Part shown: positions 47,596 through 56,540 of the stretch, one piece after another
Numbering within the stretch: the stretch's first letter is position 1
Layout of the letters: each line of letters begins with the position of its first letter
NCBI GenBank assembly: GCA_965116395.1
Contig: OZ220684.1
Coordinates: forward strand, 2,542,001-2,606,000
Length of the DNA: 64,000 bases
Direction of reading: 5' to 3'
From: Bin5 sp965116395
GTDB taxonomy: Bacteria > Chloroflexota > Anaerolineae > Caldilineales > Caldilineaceae
The notes under the pieces: model-generated
What the model saw: only the letters and a program-made list of their open reading frames with translations
Told to the model about the DNA's origin: nothing
The model's database searches: none
Program-made: the position numbers and the translations under genes

Positions 47596-48492
47596 ATGCA
47601 ACAAGCCGAAGCCATCGCCAGCAGCCCATCACAGCATCCCTCGCTCACACAGAGCACGCCTTTTAAGGCTGTACAACGCGCGCTCTTTTACGTGATGATG
47701 GTTGCGCTGGCGCTCATTTTTGCCGGGCCCCTGCTGTGGATGCTCTCAACTTCATTGAAGACGGATCCCCAGGTCTACACCGTCCCGCCGACCTGGATTC
47801 CCAATCCCATGCGTCTGGTCAACTATCCGGAGGCGCTCTCGTCCCGCCCCTTCGGCACGTATACGTTAAACACGCTGAAGTATGCGCTGGGGGCGGTGGC
47901 CGGCGCGTTGCTCTCCAATACGCTGGTCGCCTACGGCTTCGCCCGCATCCGCTGGCCCGGTCGGGATATTTTCTTCATCATTTGCCTTTCTACAATGATG
48001 ATCCCGTTCCAGGTGCGCATGATTCCGCTCTACCTCACTTTCAAGAATCTTGGCTGGCTCAACACGTACTTACCTCTCATCGTACCGACTTTTCTTGGAG
48101 TGAATGCCTACTACACATTCCTGTTGCGCCAGTTCTTCCTCACCATCCCCAGCGAACTTTCCGACGCAGCCCGCGTCGACGGCTGCACCGAACTGGGCAT
48201 CCTCATCCGCATCATTCTGCCCCTGGCCAAACCCGCGCTGGCGGTCATCGGGCTGCTCCAGTTCATGTTCGCCTGGGACAACTATATCGGACCGCTGATC
48301 TATCTCAACAACGAGTCCTTATATCCGATCGCGCTCGGCCTGCAACAGTTCCGCACCATGTTCTCTGAAGAGCTGATGTGGCCCTACATGATGGCGGCCA
48401 GCACCGCCGTGGTCGCACCGGTCATCATTCTCTACTTCTTCGTCCAGCGAACCTTCGTCGAGGGCATCTCCATCACCGGCCTGAAAGGGTAG
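47596..48492 (+). CDS. Sugar-type ABC transporter permease (MalG-like)
   Basis: 298 residues, six membrane segments (first ALFYVMMVALALIFAGPLLW). EAA loop ELSDAARVDGCTELGILIRI and the GISITGLKG end common in MalG-type proteins. No ATPase gene follows; the next gene is a sulfatase. Confidence 0.93.
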   Translation: MQQAEAIASSPSQHPSLTQSTPFKAVQRALFYVMMVALALIFAGPLLWMLSTSLKTDPQVYTVPPTWIPNPMRLVNYPEALSSRPFGTYTLNTLKYALGAVAGALLSNTLVAYGFARIRWPGRDIFFIICLSTMMIPFQVRMIPLYLTFKNLGWLNTYLPLIVPTFLGVNAYYTFLLRQFFLTIPSELSDAARVDGCTELGILIRIILPLAKPALAVIGLLQFMFAWDNYIGPLIYLNNESLYPIALGLQQFRTMFSEELMWPYMMAASTAVVAPVIILYFFVQRTFVEGISITGLKG

Positions 48493-48585
48493 GTTCAGGG
48501 GCCGCTTGCAAACGGGTCACGGCCAGTTGCGACCGGCGGAGTTTGCGCGCAAAAACCTCAAATTCACAGCGCAAGGGGCAGAACT

Positions 48586-50052
48586 ATGACAGCCAACAGC
48601 CGGCCCAACATCCTCTTCATCTGCGTAGACCAGTGGCGCGCCGACGCCCTGAGCCTGACCGGCCACTCCGTCGCTGAGACGCCCCACCTGGACCGGCTGG
48701 CCCGTGAGGGCATCAACTTCACACAGGCCTATGCAGCCACGCCCACCTGTGTGCCGGCGCGGGCGACAATCTTCACCGGCCTCAACCAGCGCCATACCGG
48801 ATTTGTCGGCTATAACGACCAGATCGACTGGCACTACGACTGCACGATGCCCGGCCTGCTGGCGGATGCCGGCTACCATACGCAATGCGTCGGCAAGATG
48901 CACACCCACCCCTCGCGCAATCTGATGGGCTTCCACAACGTCGTTCTGCATGATGGCTATCTGCACCGCGAACGATCCAAGCGCGACGACTACGGGCTGG
49001 TTGACGACTACACGCCGTGGCTGCGGGAACGGCTCGGGCCGGAAGCGGACTACATCGACACGGGCGTGGGCTGTAATGGCTACGCGGCGCGTCCCTGGGT
49101 CTACGACGAGATGCTGCACCCGACCAGTTGGGTCACCACAATGGGCATCGACTTTCTGCGCCGCCGCGATCCGACCAAACCGTTCTTCCTGATGCTCTCC
49201 TACCACCGGCCGCACCCGCCGCTGGACCCGCCGGAGAGTTTCCTGGACCGCTATATGAGCAAACCGCTGCCGGACCCCATCATGGGAGACTGGGCGCCTG
49301 ATTCTCTACCGGTGCGCGGGCTGGACAGCCCAATCCCGACCGATGCGGCGCAACGCGACTACGCGCGGCGGGCCTACTATGCCCAGATCAGCCATATCGA
49401 CTACAGCCTCAACCGCGTGTTCCAGGCGCTGTTTGAGAACGGCGAACTCGATAACACCGCCATCGTATTCACCTCGGACCACGGTGAGATGCTCTACGAC
49501 CACAACCACGTGGCCAAAGGCTATCCTTATGACAGTTCGGCGCGTCTGCCTTTCATCCTGCGGCTTCCGCACGCGGGCAACCCGCACCACCAAGCGAGGC
49601 AGGCGGATGAGCCTATACGGGAGGTGAATCAGGTTGTCGAGCTACGCGATCTGCTGCCGACCTTCTGCGACCTCGCCGGATGCGACACACCCGCGCATGT
49701 TGACGGGCGCAGCATTCTGCCGCTGGTGCGCGGCGAAACCGGCGGTTGGCGCGAAGATCTGCACGGCGAGCATTTCCTGCAACAGGACTCCAACCAGTGG
49801 CTGACCGATGGGCGGGAGAAATATGTGTGGTTTAGCCAGACAGGGCGCGAACTGCTGTTTGACCTGGAGGAGGACCCGTCTGAGCTACGCGATCTGTCCG
49901 CTGCGCGCCCGCAGCGCGTGGCCCACTGGCGCGAACGGTTGATGGCGGAGTTGGATGGCCGCGAGGAGGGGTTTGTTCAGAACGGGGAACTGGTGAGCGG
50001 GATGCCGCAGAGCCCGACGCTGGTCAATGCGGGGCACTATCGGGAGCGCTGA
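48586..50052 (+). CDS. Arylsulfatase-type sulfatase
   Basis: 488-residue type I sulfatase. PNILFICVDQWRADAL supplies the N-terminal metal Asp; the maturation motif CVPAR (Cys55) within ATPTCVPARATIFTGL is where Cys becomes formylglycine. GKMHTHP, SYHRPHPPLDP and FTSDHGEM supply further active-site residues. No signal peptide is seen, so it may act in the cytoplasm on imported sulfated sugars. The activating enzyme (FGE or anSME) is not in the window. Last gene of the transport unit. Confidence 0.93.
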   Translation: MTANSRPNILFICVDQWRADALSLTGHSVAETPHLDRLAREGINFTQAYAATPTCVPARATIFTGLNQRHTGFVGYNDQIDWHYDCTMPGLLADAGYHTQCVGKMHTHPSRNLMGFHNVVLHDGYLHRERSKRDDYGLVDDYTPWLRERLGPEADYIDTGVGCNGYAARPWVYDEMLHPTSWVTTMGIDFLRRRDPTKPFFLMLSYHRPHPPLDPPESFLDRYMSKPLPDPIMGDWAPDSLPVRGLDSPIPTDAAQRDYARRAYYAQISHIDYSLNRVFQALFENGELDNTAIVFTSDHGEMLYDHNHVAKGYPYDSSARLPFILRLPHAGNPHHQARQADEPIREVNQVVELRDLLPTFCDLAGCDTPAHVDGRSILPLVRGETGGWREDLHGEHFLQQDSNQWLTDGREKYVWFSQTGRELLFDLEEDPSELRDLSAARPQRVAHWRERLMAELDGREEGFVQNGELVSGMPQSPTLVNAGHYRER

Positions 50053-50219
50053 GCTTGGTGAGTAGTGGCTAGGGGTTCGTAACCGGCCAGCGGTGTTTGC
50101 TGCGAATCCACCGGAATCCCAACTGGCGCCAAAAAGCTATGCACGTTGGATGGAGCCTGCCACCTACAACGACTAACGGGGATAAACCCGTTGACAATCT
50201 GTCGAAATGCTGGATTGAT

Positions 50220-50582
50220 CTATGACGCGAATACCCTTTCCAGTTCGACGGTTTGGCTCACGAAATTGATCTGCAGACGATACTCTCTTAGCAGCCGCGT
50301 TCCTATCAGAATATCGTGACCCGAAACGAAAGTGGTCTCTGCCACGACGACTCTACCGTCGAAAGGGAATTCAACCAGGTAAACATCCTCCTCAATTGTC
50401 TGGCCGCCAGCCAGAGCAGAGATGGCCCGACCAACAAAACGGGGATTCAGTGCTTTCTGCAAGAATTCAGGCAACTCGAGATCGCCATTGAAGCCGGTAT
50501 CTATCGTTGAGGTCAGATGCTGCTCTGCGATAAACAGGGTGATTGTCGGTACTCCGTCAACTGAAACTGTTCCACTTAACAC
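50220..50582 (-). CDS. Clan AA retropepsin-like aspartic protease, small
   Basis: 120 residues, one retropepsin-type lobe: IDTGFNGDLELP (Asp28-Thr-Gly), a flap-like strand and DILIGTRLLREYRLQINF as the second signature (G-LL). Such proteins act as homodimers; roles are unknown in bacteria. Its start overlaps the end of the upstream 90-residue gene by 26 bases. Confidence 0.8.
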   Translation of the reverse strand: MLSGTVSVDGVPTITLFIAEQHLTSTIDTGFNGDLELPEFLQKALNPRFVGRAISALAGGQTIEEDVYLVEFPFDGRVVVAETTFVSGHDILIGTRLLREYRLQINFVSQTVELERVFAS

Positions 50583-50829
50583 AGCCGACGCCCTTGCGAA
50601 AGTAGGCGCCAGAGCCGATTCGTTCGAAGAATAGGGGAGAATTCAAGCCCTCTCTGTCCCTTTGCATTACGATATCCTGAATCGAGTCGCCGAACCAGAT
50701 AGATTTGCTGGTCGGGTCGATTCCCACTGTCTGACCGATCCGATCGGAGAGATCGTGATGCTGCTGATATTCCATCCAGATTTGGCTGGCCTGGTGTGAG
50801 TCGGCATCTGTCCAGTCTGGAAATTTCAT
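50557..50829 (-). CDS. Hypothetical protein, partner of the clan AA protease
   Basis: 90 residues, no known family. Central part (HHDLSDRIGQTVGIDPTSKS) and IWFGDSIQDIVMQRDREG look like a small folded protein. TAGGAGG lies ahead of the ATG. A 12-bp inverted repeat sits directly upstream. The 26-base overlap with the protease gene suggests one unit made together; substrate or regulator of the protease are both possible. Confidence 0.65.
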   Translation of the reverse strand: MKFPDWTDADSHQASQIWMEYQQHHDLSDRIGQTVGIDPTSKSIWFGDSIQDIVMQRDREGLNSPLFFERIGSGAYFRKGVGCVKWNSFS

Positions 50830-50847
50830 GATCTGTTCCTCCTATTC

Positions 50848-50886
50848 GTCACTATTCCCCGCAGCATGACAGCCGGGAATAGTGAC
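50848..50886 (-). promoter_or_regulatory. 12-bp perfect inverted repeat, operator or attenuator candidate
   Basis: GTCACTATTCCC (50848-50859) and GGGAATAGTGAC (50875-50886), spacer 15, starting 18 bases before the 90-residue gene. A TTGACA (minus strand, 50911-50916) lies further upstream but lacks a clear -10 box. Confidence 0.7.
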
Positions 50887-51054
50887 AAAAGGCGCCATAA
50901 GGCAAAGGCTTGTCAAGCAATTTTCGGAAAATTCCAATATGCGCCCCGTTTGGTGCTACGAGTTCTCGCTTCCAGGAACGCGTCCCGCGGCGCGAGTACG
51001 CCTGCTCATTTTTCTCCGCTCCCCAGAAAAGCCAGTTCTCATTGAAAAACCCCG

Positions 51055-51918
51055 CTAATACACCGGAATCCTTTCCTTCTCCAAAATCCGATGCACATTG
51101 GCCGCGGCCAGCGGATATTTTTCGTTCGGCAGGTGTTCGAGCATCATGTAGCCGTCGGGATGCTCTTCATGCCAGAGGCGCAGCGCGGTCCCCAGGTCCA
51201 ACTCCCCTTCGCCCGGAATCTCTTCGTCCATATGGGTTACGAAGCCGTCTCGCACGCTGATATCCTTACAGTGCCCGTGCGTACTGATCGGCCCCATGCA
51301 GTCGAAAATATGCCGCAGACGCGTCCTGCTGTCATACACCTGGTACAGTGCCTGGAAATGATTGACGTAGTCCATCACCACCCGCATCCGTGGGCTGCCC
51401 ACGTCACGAATGATGGCGCGGTTGTACTCCGGCGAGTTCATAATCGTCGACAGATGCGTTTCGACGGCGATGGTCTGGCCGATCGATTCGGCAGCCTCCG
51501 CCAACCAGCGTAAAGATTCCAGCAACAGCGCGCGGCGCCCCGGCCGGTGATTTTCCCGGTGGGGGCTGTAGGAGCCATTGGGGCTGAGGCTGCCGGTGCG
51601 GATCAATGCCACATGGCCGCCCAACTGGCGCGCAACCCCAAGTCCGCGACGAATATCCTCCAGCAGACGCGCCCGCGTCGCCTCTTCCGGGTCGAACAGA
51701 CAGTCCCTGTAGCCGATCCCGACCTGCACAATGTCCATGCCCTCGTCGGCGAAGAGCCGCCGTACCCGCTGCCAGACGGGGGCAGAGGCCGACGGCGAAC
51801 CGCTGGCAGAGACGGAAAGACCAACTCCGGTCAACTTCAACGCCCGAATCGCGGTCAGATGCGGAAGGCTGATTTCCGCAGGATCAGCGGGCAACATGCC
51901 GACAACGCCTAATCTCAT
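51055..51918 (-). CDS. Sugar phosphate isomerase/epimerase (xylose-isomerase-like TIM barrel)
   Basis: 287 residues of the AP_endonuc_2 family. Metal ligands fall in VETHLSTI (Glu), VVMDYVNHF (Asp), STHGHCKD (His) and a final Glu near MLEHL. Usual enzymes interconvert ketoses or inositol derivatives. It is divergent from the dipeptidase gene and beside sulfatase and dehydrogenase genes, which fits sugar catabolism. Confidence 0.88.
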   Translation of the reverse strand: MRLGVVGMLPADPAEISLPHLTAIRALKLTGVGLSVSASGSPSASAPVWQRVRRLFADEGMDIVQVGIGYRDCLFDPEEATRARLLEDIRRGLGVARQLGGHVALIRTGSLSPNGSYSPHRENHRPGRRALLLESLRWLAEAAESIGQTIAVETHLSTIMNSPEYNRAIIRDVGSPRMRVVMDYVNHFQALYQVYDSRTRLRHIFDCMGPISTHGHCKDISVRDGFVTHMDEEIPGEGELDLGTALRLWHEEHPDGYMMLEHLPNEKYPLAAANVHRILEKERIPVY

Positions 51919-51986
51919 AAGACTACTCCATATTGTCCTTACCGTGATCAGCGGTCAGCGCAACGGTTGGTCTCTGACCACTAAAG

Positions 51987-52014
51987 TTGACATCCGCTGT
52001 ACATACTGTAGAAT
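51987..52014 (+). promoter_or_regulatory. Promoter of the M20 peptidase / dehydrogenase pair
   Basis: TTGACA (51987-51992), 16-base spacer, TAGAAT (52009-52014). Confidence 0.65.
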
Positions 52015-52160
52015 CCGTTCAATCCCACCTCAATATATCATCAGATATTATTGAAAAGCGCAAACGGCCGCACCAACACCGCTGGATACACTTTTCGTCC
52101 TGATCACGCGACGAAAAGTGCATTTATGAGCGAGGCGCCCGCCCTCTCAGGGGGATCCCG

Positions 52161-53543
52161 ATGCCTGAAACGAACAATCAGCCCACCGGCCTCGCGCAAG
52201 TACTCACTTACGTGGACGCCCACCAGCAGCAGTTTATCGACCGTCTGCTGGCCTATGTCGCCCAGCCCAGTATCAGCGCCCACGGGATAGGCATCAGGGA
52301 GACGGCTGACTCTCTGTACAGCTACCTGCAGGAGCTGGGCATGGAGACGCAGCTGCTGGAAGGCACGGGCTGGCCTTTCGTATACGGCCGCCACAGACAA
52401 CGTCCGCAGGCGCCGACCGCACTGCTCTACGGCCATTACGACGTGCAGCCGCCCGATCCCCTGGATGCCTGGCTATCGCCGCCCTTCGAGCCGGAAATAC
52501 GCGACGGCCGCATCTGGGGCCGGGGCGTGGGCGACAACAAGGGGCAGCATCTGGCCCAGCTCCTTGCAATTGAGTCCTGGCTTGCGGTCACCGGCGGCCT
52601 GCCCTGCAACGTCATCGTCCTGCTGGAGGGCGAGGAGGAGATCGGCAGCCCCCATATCAGCGACTGCGTGCGCGCCCACCGCGCCCTGCTCGCCGACGCC
52701 GACCTCGTGATCACCGCCGACGGCCCCGTCCACGAGAGTGGCCAACCCTGCATCAAGTTCGGCCCGCGCGGCATCGCTTCATTCGAACTGCGCGTAACGC
52801 ACGCGCAACGGGACTTTCACTCCGGCAACTGGGGCGGCGTTGCGCCCAACCCGATCTGGACACTTGTGCATCTGCTGGCCACGATGAAGAACAGCCAGGG
52901 CGTCATCACCGTCGACGGATTCTACGACAATGTCGCGCCGCTCAGCGAGTTGGAACGAGAAGCGCTGGATGCCCTGCCGGTCGACGTGGCAGCGGTCATG
53001 GAGGGCGCCGGCCTGGCGCGCCTCGATGAACCGCAGGAGCGGCCTTTTTTTGACCGTCTGGCCGCGTGGCCGACCTTCACCGTCAACGGCTTTCATAGCG
53101 GCTACGGCGGGCCTGGAACCAAGACAGTGCTGCCCCACCAGGCGACTGTGAAGTGTGATATGCGCCTGATCGAAAACCAGCGCGTCGACGAAATCCTGGA
53201 CAAGGTGGAGGCGCATGTCAGTCAGCACGCCCCCGAAGTAGAGGTGATCCGCCAGGGTGGTATGGAGCCGTCGCGCACGCCGCTGGACTCGCCCTTCACG
53301 CGGCCGCTGCAGCAGGCCTTCCGCGCCGCCCAAGGTACCGATCCTCTCCTCATTCCGGCAATGGGCGGCAGCCTGCCCGATTATGCCTGGACCAAAATAC
53401 TGGGCGTGCATTCCTTCACCACGCCCTACGCAAACCACGACGAGGCCAATCATGCCCCCAATGAGAACCTGGAAGTGGAGCGCTTCATCGCCGGCATACG
53501 CACCGGCGCCGCGGTGCTGGCTCACTTGGGTGAAGAGGGTTGA
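52161..53543 (+). CDS. M20-family dipeptidase/deacylase
   Basis: 460 residues. Di-zinc site: LLYGHYDVQPPDPLDAW (His, Asp), GRGVGDNKGQHL (bridging Asp), LEGEEEIGSP (catalytic Glu and ligand). A dimerisation lid domain follows (VTHAQRDFHSGNWGG). Such enzymes split dipeptides or N-acyl groups. GGGGGA ahead of the ATG. Followed after 82 bases by the dehydrogenase gene. Confidence 0.93.
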   Translation: MPETNNQPTGLAQVLTYVDAHQQQFIDRLLAYVAQPSISAHGIGIRETADSLYSYLQELGMETQLLEGTGWPFVYGRHRQRPQAPTALLYGHYDVQPPDPLDAWLSPPFEPEIRDGRIWGRGVGDNKGQHLAQLLAIESWLAVTGGLPCNVIVLLEGEEEIGSPHISDCVRAHRALLADADLVITADGPVHESGQPCIKFGPRGIASFELRVTHAQRDFHSGNWGGVAPNPIWTLVHLLATMKNSQGVITVDGFYDNVAPLSELEREALDALPVDVAAVMEGAGLARLDEPQERPFFDRLAAWPTFTVNGFHSGYGGPGTKTVLPHQATVKCDMRLIENQRVDEILDKVEAHVSQHAPEVEVIRQGGMEPSRTPLDSPFTRPLQQAFRAAQGTDPLLIPAMGGSLPDYAWTKILGVHSFTTPYANHDEANHAPNENLEVERFIAGIRTGAAVLAHLGEEG

Positions 53544-53625
53544 GACGTTTGCAACAAAATGTTTCCGAGCAGCATCGTTCAGTGACAATCCATAAAAGAA
53601 TGCGAAATTATCGAAAGGAACCATT

Positions 53626-54825
53626 ATGTTACGTATTGGTATCATCGGATATGGCCGCCGCATCGCAGGCATGGCCAAAGGGCTGGATATTTTCGACATC
53701 CCCTACCGGGTGACGGCAGTCGCCGACCCGGGCAGCGACCGCATCCAGGCCGCCAACGACCCCTTCCTCGCCGATACCCGCTTCTACAACTCGGCAGACG
53801 AGCTGCTTGCCCAGGCCGACGAGCTGGACGGCATCATGATCGGGACCCGCTGCAATCTGCACACGGAGATGGCGCTCAAAGTAGCGCCAACGCAGCTCCC
53901 GCTCTTCCTGGAAAAGCCGGTCGCGATCACGTTCGATGAGGTCCGCCGCCTGCACGCGGCCTACAAGGACTACAGTGCGCCCACCGTGGTCTCTTTCCCG
54001 CTTCGGCTCAGCCCGGTCGCGCAAAAGGTGCGGGAGATTATCGAATCGGACCAGGTGGGCAGTATCGAGCAGGTGGTCGCGTTCAACGATGTCGGCTACG
54101 GCAGCGTTTACTTCAGGAGCTGGTACCGCAACTACGACTTGGATGGCGGGCTGTGGCTGCAGAAATTCACCCACGATGTCGACTATATCAACTACCTTGT
54201 CGACGCGCGCCCGCACTGGGTCAGTGCGATGAACTCCCGCCGCGTCTACGGCGGCGACAAACCTTGGGATCTGCAGTGCAAGGATTGCCCGGAGCAGGAG
54301 ACATGCCCGGAAAGCCCGTTCGTGCGCTTCCGCACCGGCTTCGAAGGCGGCCGCGTCCGCTTTGCCGAAGAGCAGGTCTACCGCGACGATCAGTTCTGTG
54401 TCTTTTCCGAGGGGCATCAGCTGCAGGACAATGGCAGCGCCATGTTGGAATATGAAAATGGCGTCCAGGCGAGCTACACGCAGAACTTTTTCACCCGCTA
54501 TCGCGGGGCCCGTCGCGGCGCCCGCCTCTACGGCTATCGCGGCATCATCGAGTTCAACTGGAATGAGAACTTTATCAAGATCTACAGTCACACATCGCCA
54601 GTGGTGGAGACGATCGACTTCAGCGGGGACATGCCCCACTTCGGCGGCGACCGCGAGTTGAGCTTTGATTTCCTGATGGCTATGCGCGACCGGCGGCCCT
54701 CCCGCAGTCCGATTGACGCCGGCATACTCAGCGCCCTCACCTGCCTGTGGGCACGCGAATCTGCGAATAACCGCCAAGGCTACGAGGTTGTCATGCCGGA
54801 GGCGCAAGCAGTGGCCAGTGGATAG
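53626..54825 (+). CDS. Gfo/Idh/MocA-family NAD(P)-dependent oxidoreductase
   Basis: 399 residues. Rossmann start LRIGIIGYGRRIAGMAKGL, EKPVAIT motif as LEKPVAITFDEVRRLH with the catalytic Lys, and GLWLQKFTHDVDYINYL for the His pair. An internal cluster CKDCPEQETC is seen in some members, perhaps structural. It oxidises or epimerises a sugar or cyclitol. AAAGGAACC precedes the ATG. Confidence 0.93.
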   Translation: MLRIGIIGYGRRIAGMAKGLDIFDIPYRVTAVADPGSDRIQAANDPFLADTRFYNSADELLAQADELDGIMIGTRCNLHTEMALKVAPTQLPLFLEKPVAITFDEVRRLHAAYKDYSAPTVVSFPLRLSPVAQKVREIIESDQVGSIEQVVAFNDVGYGSVYFRSWYRNYDLDGGLWLQKFTHDVDYINYLVDARPHWVSAMNSRRVYGGDKPWDLQCKDCPEQETCPESPFVRFRTGFEGGRVRFAEEQVYRDDQFCVFSEGHQLQDNGSAMLEYENGVQASYTQNFFTRYRGARRGARLYGYRGIIEFNWNENFIKIYSHTSPVVETIDFSGDMPHFGGDRELSFDFLMAMRDRRPSRSPIDAGILSALTCLWARESANNRQGYEVVMPEAQAVASG

Positions 54826-54866
54826 TGGTCAGAGGTCAGCGGGTACAGCGAACCTCTCACGGTAGG

Positions 54867-55310
54867 TCAGATTAGCAGTAAGAGCAGTCCTACGAGGCCG
54901 ATCAGTCCGGAGATGTGGTCCATCTGGAGGATGAACCAGAGGGCCAGGCCATGCACGGCGACGCGCGCCGCCCACACACCCCAGCGGTGGGGCGCTGCGG
55001 CCAGCGCGGAGATTAACACGAACCACAGGTAAGGGGTGAGCACGCCCCACTCCATGCCGGTGCGGACAAATTCCCAGCCCGCCCAAGCCAGCGAGAGCAT
55101 CCGCAGCCCGGTTGCCGCGCCGGCCCGCGGATAGGCTGCCGCCAAGTGCGCCAGCCACGTCCATGGCGCCGCGTAAGGTGCGCCGATAAACCAGCAGGCT
55201 CCGATCGCCACCAGCCACTCCAGCGTGCCGGCCACCAGCGGCGCAACCGACATCTGACAGAACAGACCCCAGCCGCGGTCCTGCTGCAACAGCGTTCTAT
55301 AGGTAGCCAC
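54867..55310 (-). CDS. Hypothetical membrane protein, second gene of LexA-box unit
   Basis: 147 residues, about four membrane segments (LEWLVAIGACWFIGA; MLSLAWAGWEFV; YLWFVLISALAAA; ISGLIGLVGLLLLLI). No family recognised. It overlaps the end of the preceding membrane-protein gene by 14 bases, so expression is coupled. Confidence 0.7.
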   Translation of the reverse strand: MATYRTLLQQDRGWGLFCQMSVAPLVAGTLEWLVAIGACWFIGAPYAAPWTWLAHLAAAYPRAGAATGLRMLSLAWAGWEFVRTGMEWGVLTPYLWFVLISALAAAPHRWGVWAARVAVHGLALWFILQMDHISGLIGLVGLLLLLI

Positions 55311-55905
55311 GCATCTCCTCCAGCGCTTCGTCGCCCAGCGATTTGGCCGCGCTGGCCATGTAAGCCAGCTGCTCCGAGACCAGTGACGAGAAGGCGAAGA
55401 ACAGGTGGAAGGCCCGCAGCGGTGTGGTCAGATAGAAGCTGGCATCGGTCGCCATGTCGAAGATTTGAGACGGCCAGTAGAGCGCGATCAGGAAGGACAT
55501 CCCCGACCACTCTTTGGCCAACTTGCCGTACTCGATCGTAAAGACCGAGCCGTAGTTGGCGCTGTTAAATTTGAGGCTCTTGCGGCCAAGGATGGAGCCG
55601 AAAAGCCAGATGTAGAAGCCCACCCCGGCCATGTAGGGGTTTGTCTTGGCGCGGTAGGCCATCCCGCTCGACACCATCTGGATGCCGGTTGTGAGCATCC
55701 AGATCAGCAGTGTCATCATGACGCCCCAGTTGGAGATCGGGTTGTTGAACACGTAAAAGAGTGTCTGCCCTTGGATGCGGCCCTGCACCCACCCCATGCT
55801 CCCCAGCAGGTCGGCCACAAACATGGCCGCCACCAGCGCTAGAATCGGTCTTGAAGAAAGGAGAGCTACACGTCCAATCGAAGTCTTCGCAATATCGTTT
55901 TTCAC
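55297..55905 (-). CDS. Hypothetical membrane protein under probable LexA control
   Basis: 202 residues from a GTG at 55905, chosen because AGGAG lies seven bases before it; an ATG at 55980 has no ribosome site. Three to five membrane segments (ILALVAAMFVADLLG; VMMTLLIWMLTTGIQMV; GVGFYIWLFGSILG; FHLFFAFSSL) with a polar loop SLKFNSANYGSVFTIEYGKL. No family recognised. The promoter has a near-perfect LexA box in its spacer. Role unknown; SOS-induced membrane proteins elsewhere block division or kill cells, but nothing here shows that. Confidence 0.75.
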   Translation of the reverse strand: MKNDIAKTSIGRVALLSSRPILALVAAMFVADLLGSMGWVQGRIQGQTLFYVFNNPISNWGVMMTLLIWMLTTGIQMVSSGMAYRAKTNPYMAGVGFYIWLFGSILGRKSLKFNSANYGSVFTIEYGKLAKEWSGMSFLIALYWPSQIFDMATDASFYLTTPLRAFHLFFAFSSLVSEQLAYMASAAKSLGDEALEEMRGYL

Positions 55906-55989
55906 GGGTCGCTCCTTGCTGGGTAAATCGTGTCTTTTTACCTGCGGTGGAGACCGGCATTCGCCGGGCCGCGAGGTCATGTTCTACAC

Positions 55990-56018
55990 ATATTAGCACG
56001 TATGTTCTAATATGTCAA
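55990..56018 (-). promoter_or_regulatory. Promoter with LexA-like box for the membrane-protein pair
   Basis: Minus strand: TTGACA (56013-56018), 17-base spacer, TAATAT (55990-55995). Spacer ends in GAACATACGTGC (55996-56007), identical to the recA box (GAACATACGTTC) except for one base, at the same position against the -10 box. Confidence 0.8.
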
Positions 56019-56540
56019 GGGGGATCTTGGTGGATTCGCGTCGGATTAGGAAAGAAAGTCCGATCTGACCTTGGAATGGGGAAATGGAGTGACGTAGTTG
56101 CTCACGACTTCGGGGTCAATTGTTTCGACCGAGGGAAAGTGAGGGTGCTGACCGGGGTTTCAGTGAGTCCAATGGAATTCGAGTTTGCCTTGGCGTAACA
56201 CTACGACGACCGGGGGGCACAGCGGCGACCTCCTCACCATTAGCGTTTCAGGGCCCAAACGTTAATAGCGCAATCCACTATTCAAGTAACGTTAATACGG
56301 ATTGACCACCACGCGGCACCGATGTACCTGCGGTTGCGAAGTTTTCGGTCGAAACGCCTTTGGGATTTTGATACAAATGTGCTACTATGGTTTGCTGTGC
56401 ACACGAGCGAGTGACACTCTCAAGTCTTGCAATGCGAAGAATGGTTCCCGACGTTGCGCGGGGAGAGTTGATACGAGCACGGATCCTGCTTGAAGAGGCA
56501 AGATCTGTAACTGTTTCTACCCTTGGAACAGGAGACAAAG
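56019..56540. promoter_or_regulatory. Intergenic region with repeated AACGTTAATA words
   Basis: No gene seen. AACGTTAATA occurs at 56258-56267 and 56288-56297 (30 bases apart, about three helical turns), with an inverted one-mismatch copy (ATTAGCGTT) at 56239-56247. A weak promoter, TTGGGA (56360-56365), 17 bases, TACTAT (56383-56388), follows. A regulator binding site is possible. Confidence 0.5.

Noticed and set aside
53629..54807. Minus-strand frame of 392 codons opposite the Gfo/Idh/MocA gene
   Set aside because: Antisense shadow; the plus strand has full family motifs and a ribosome site.
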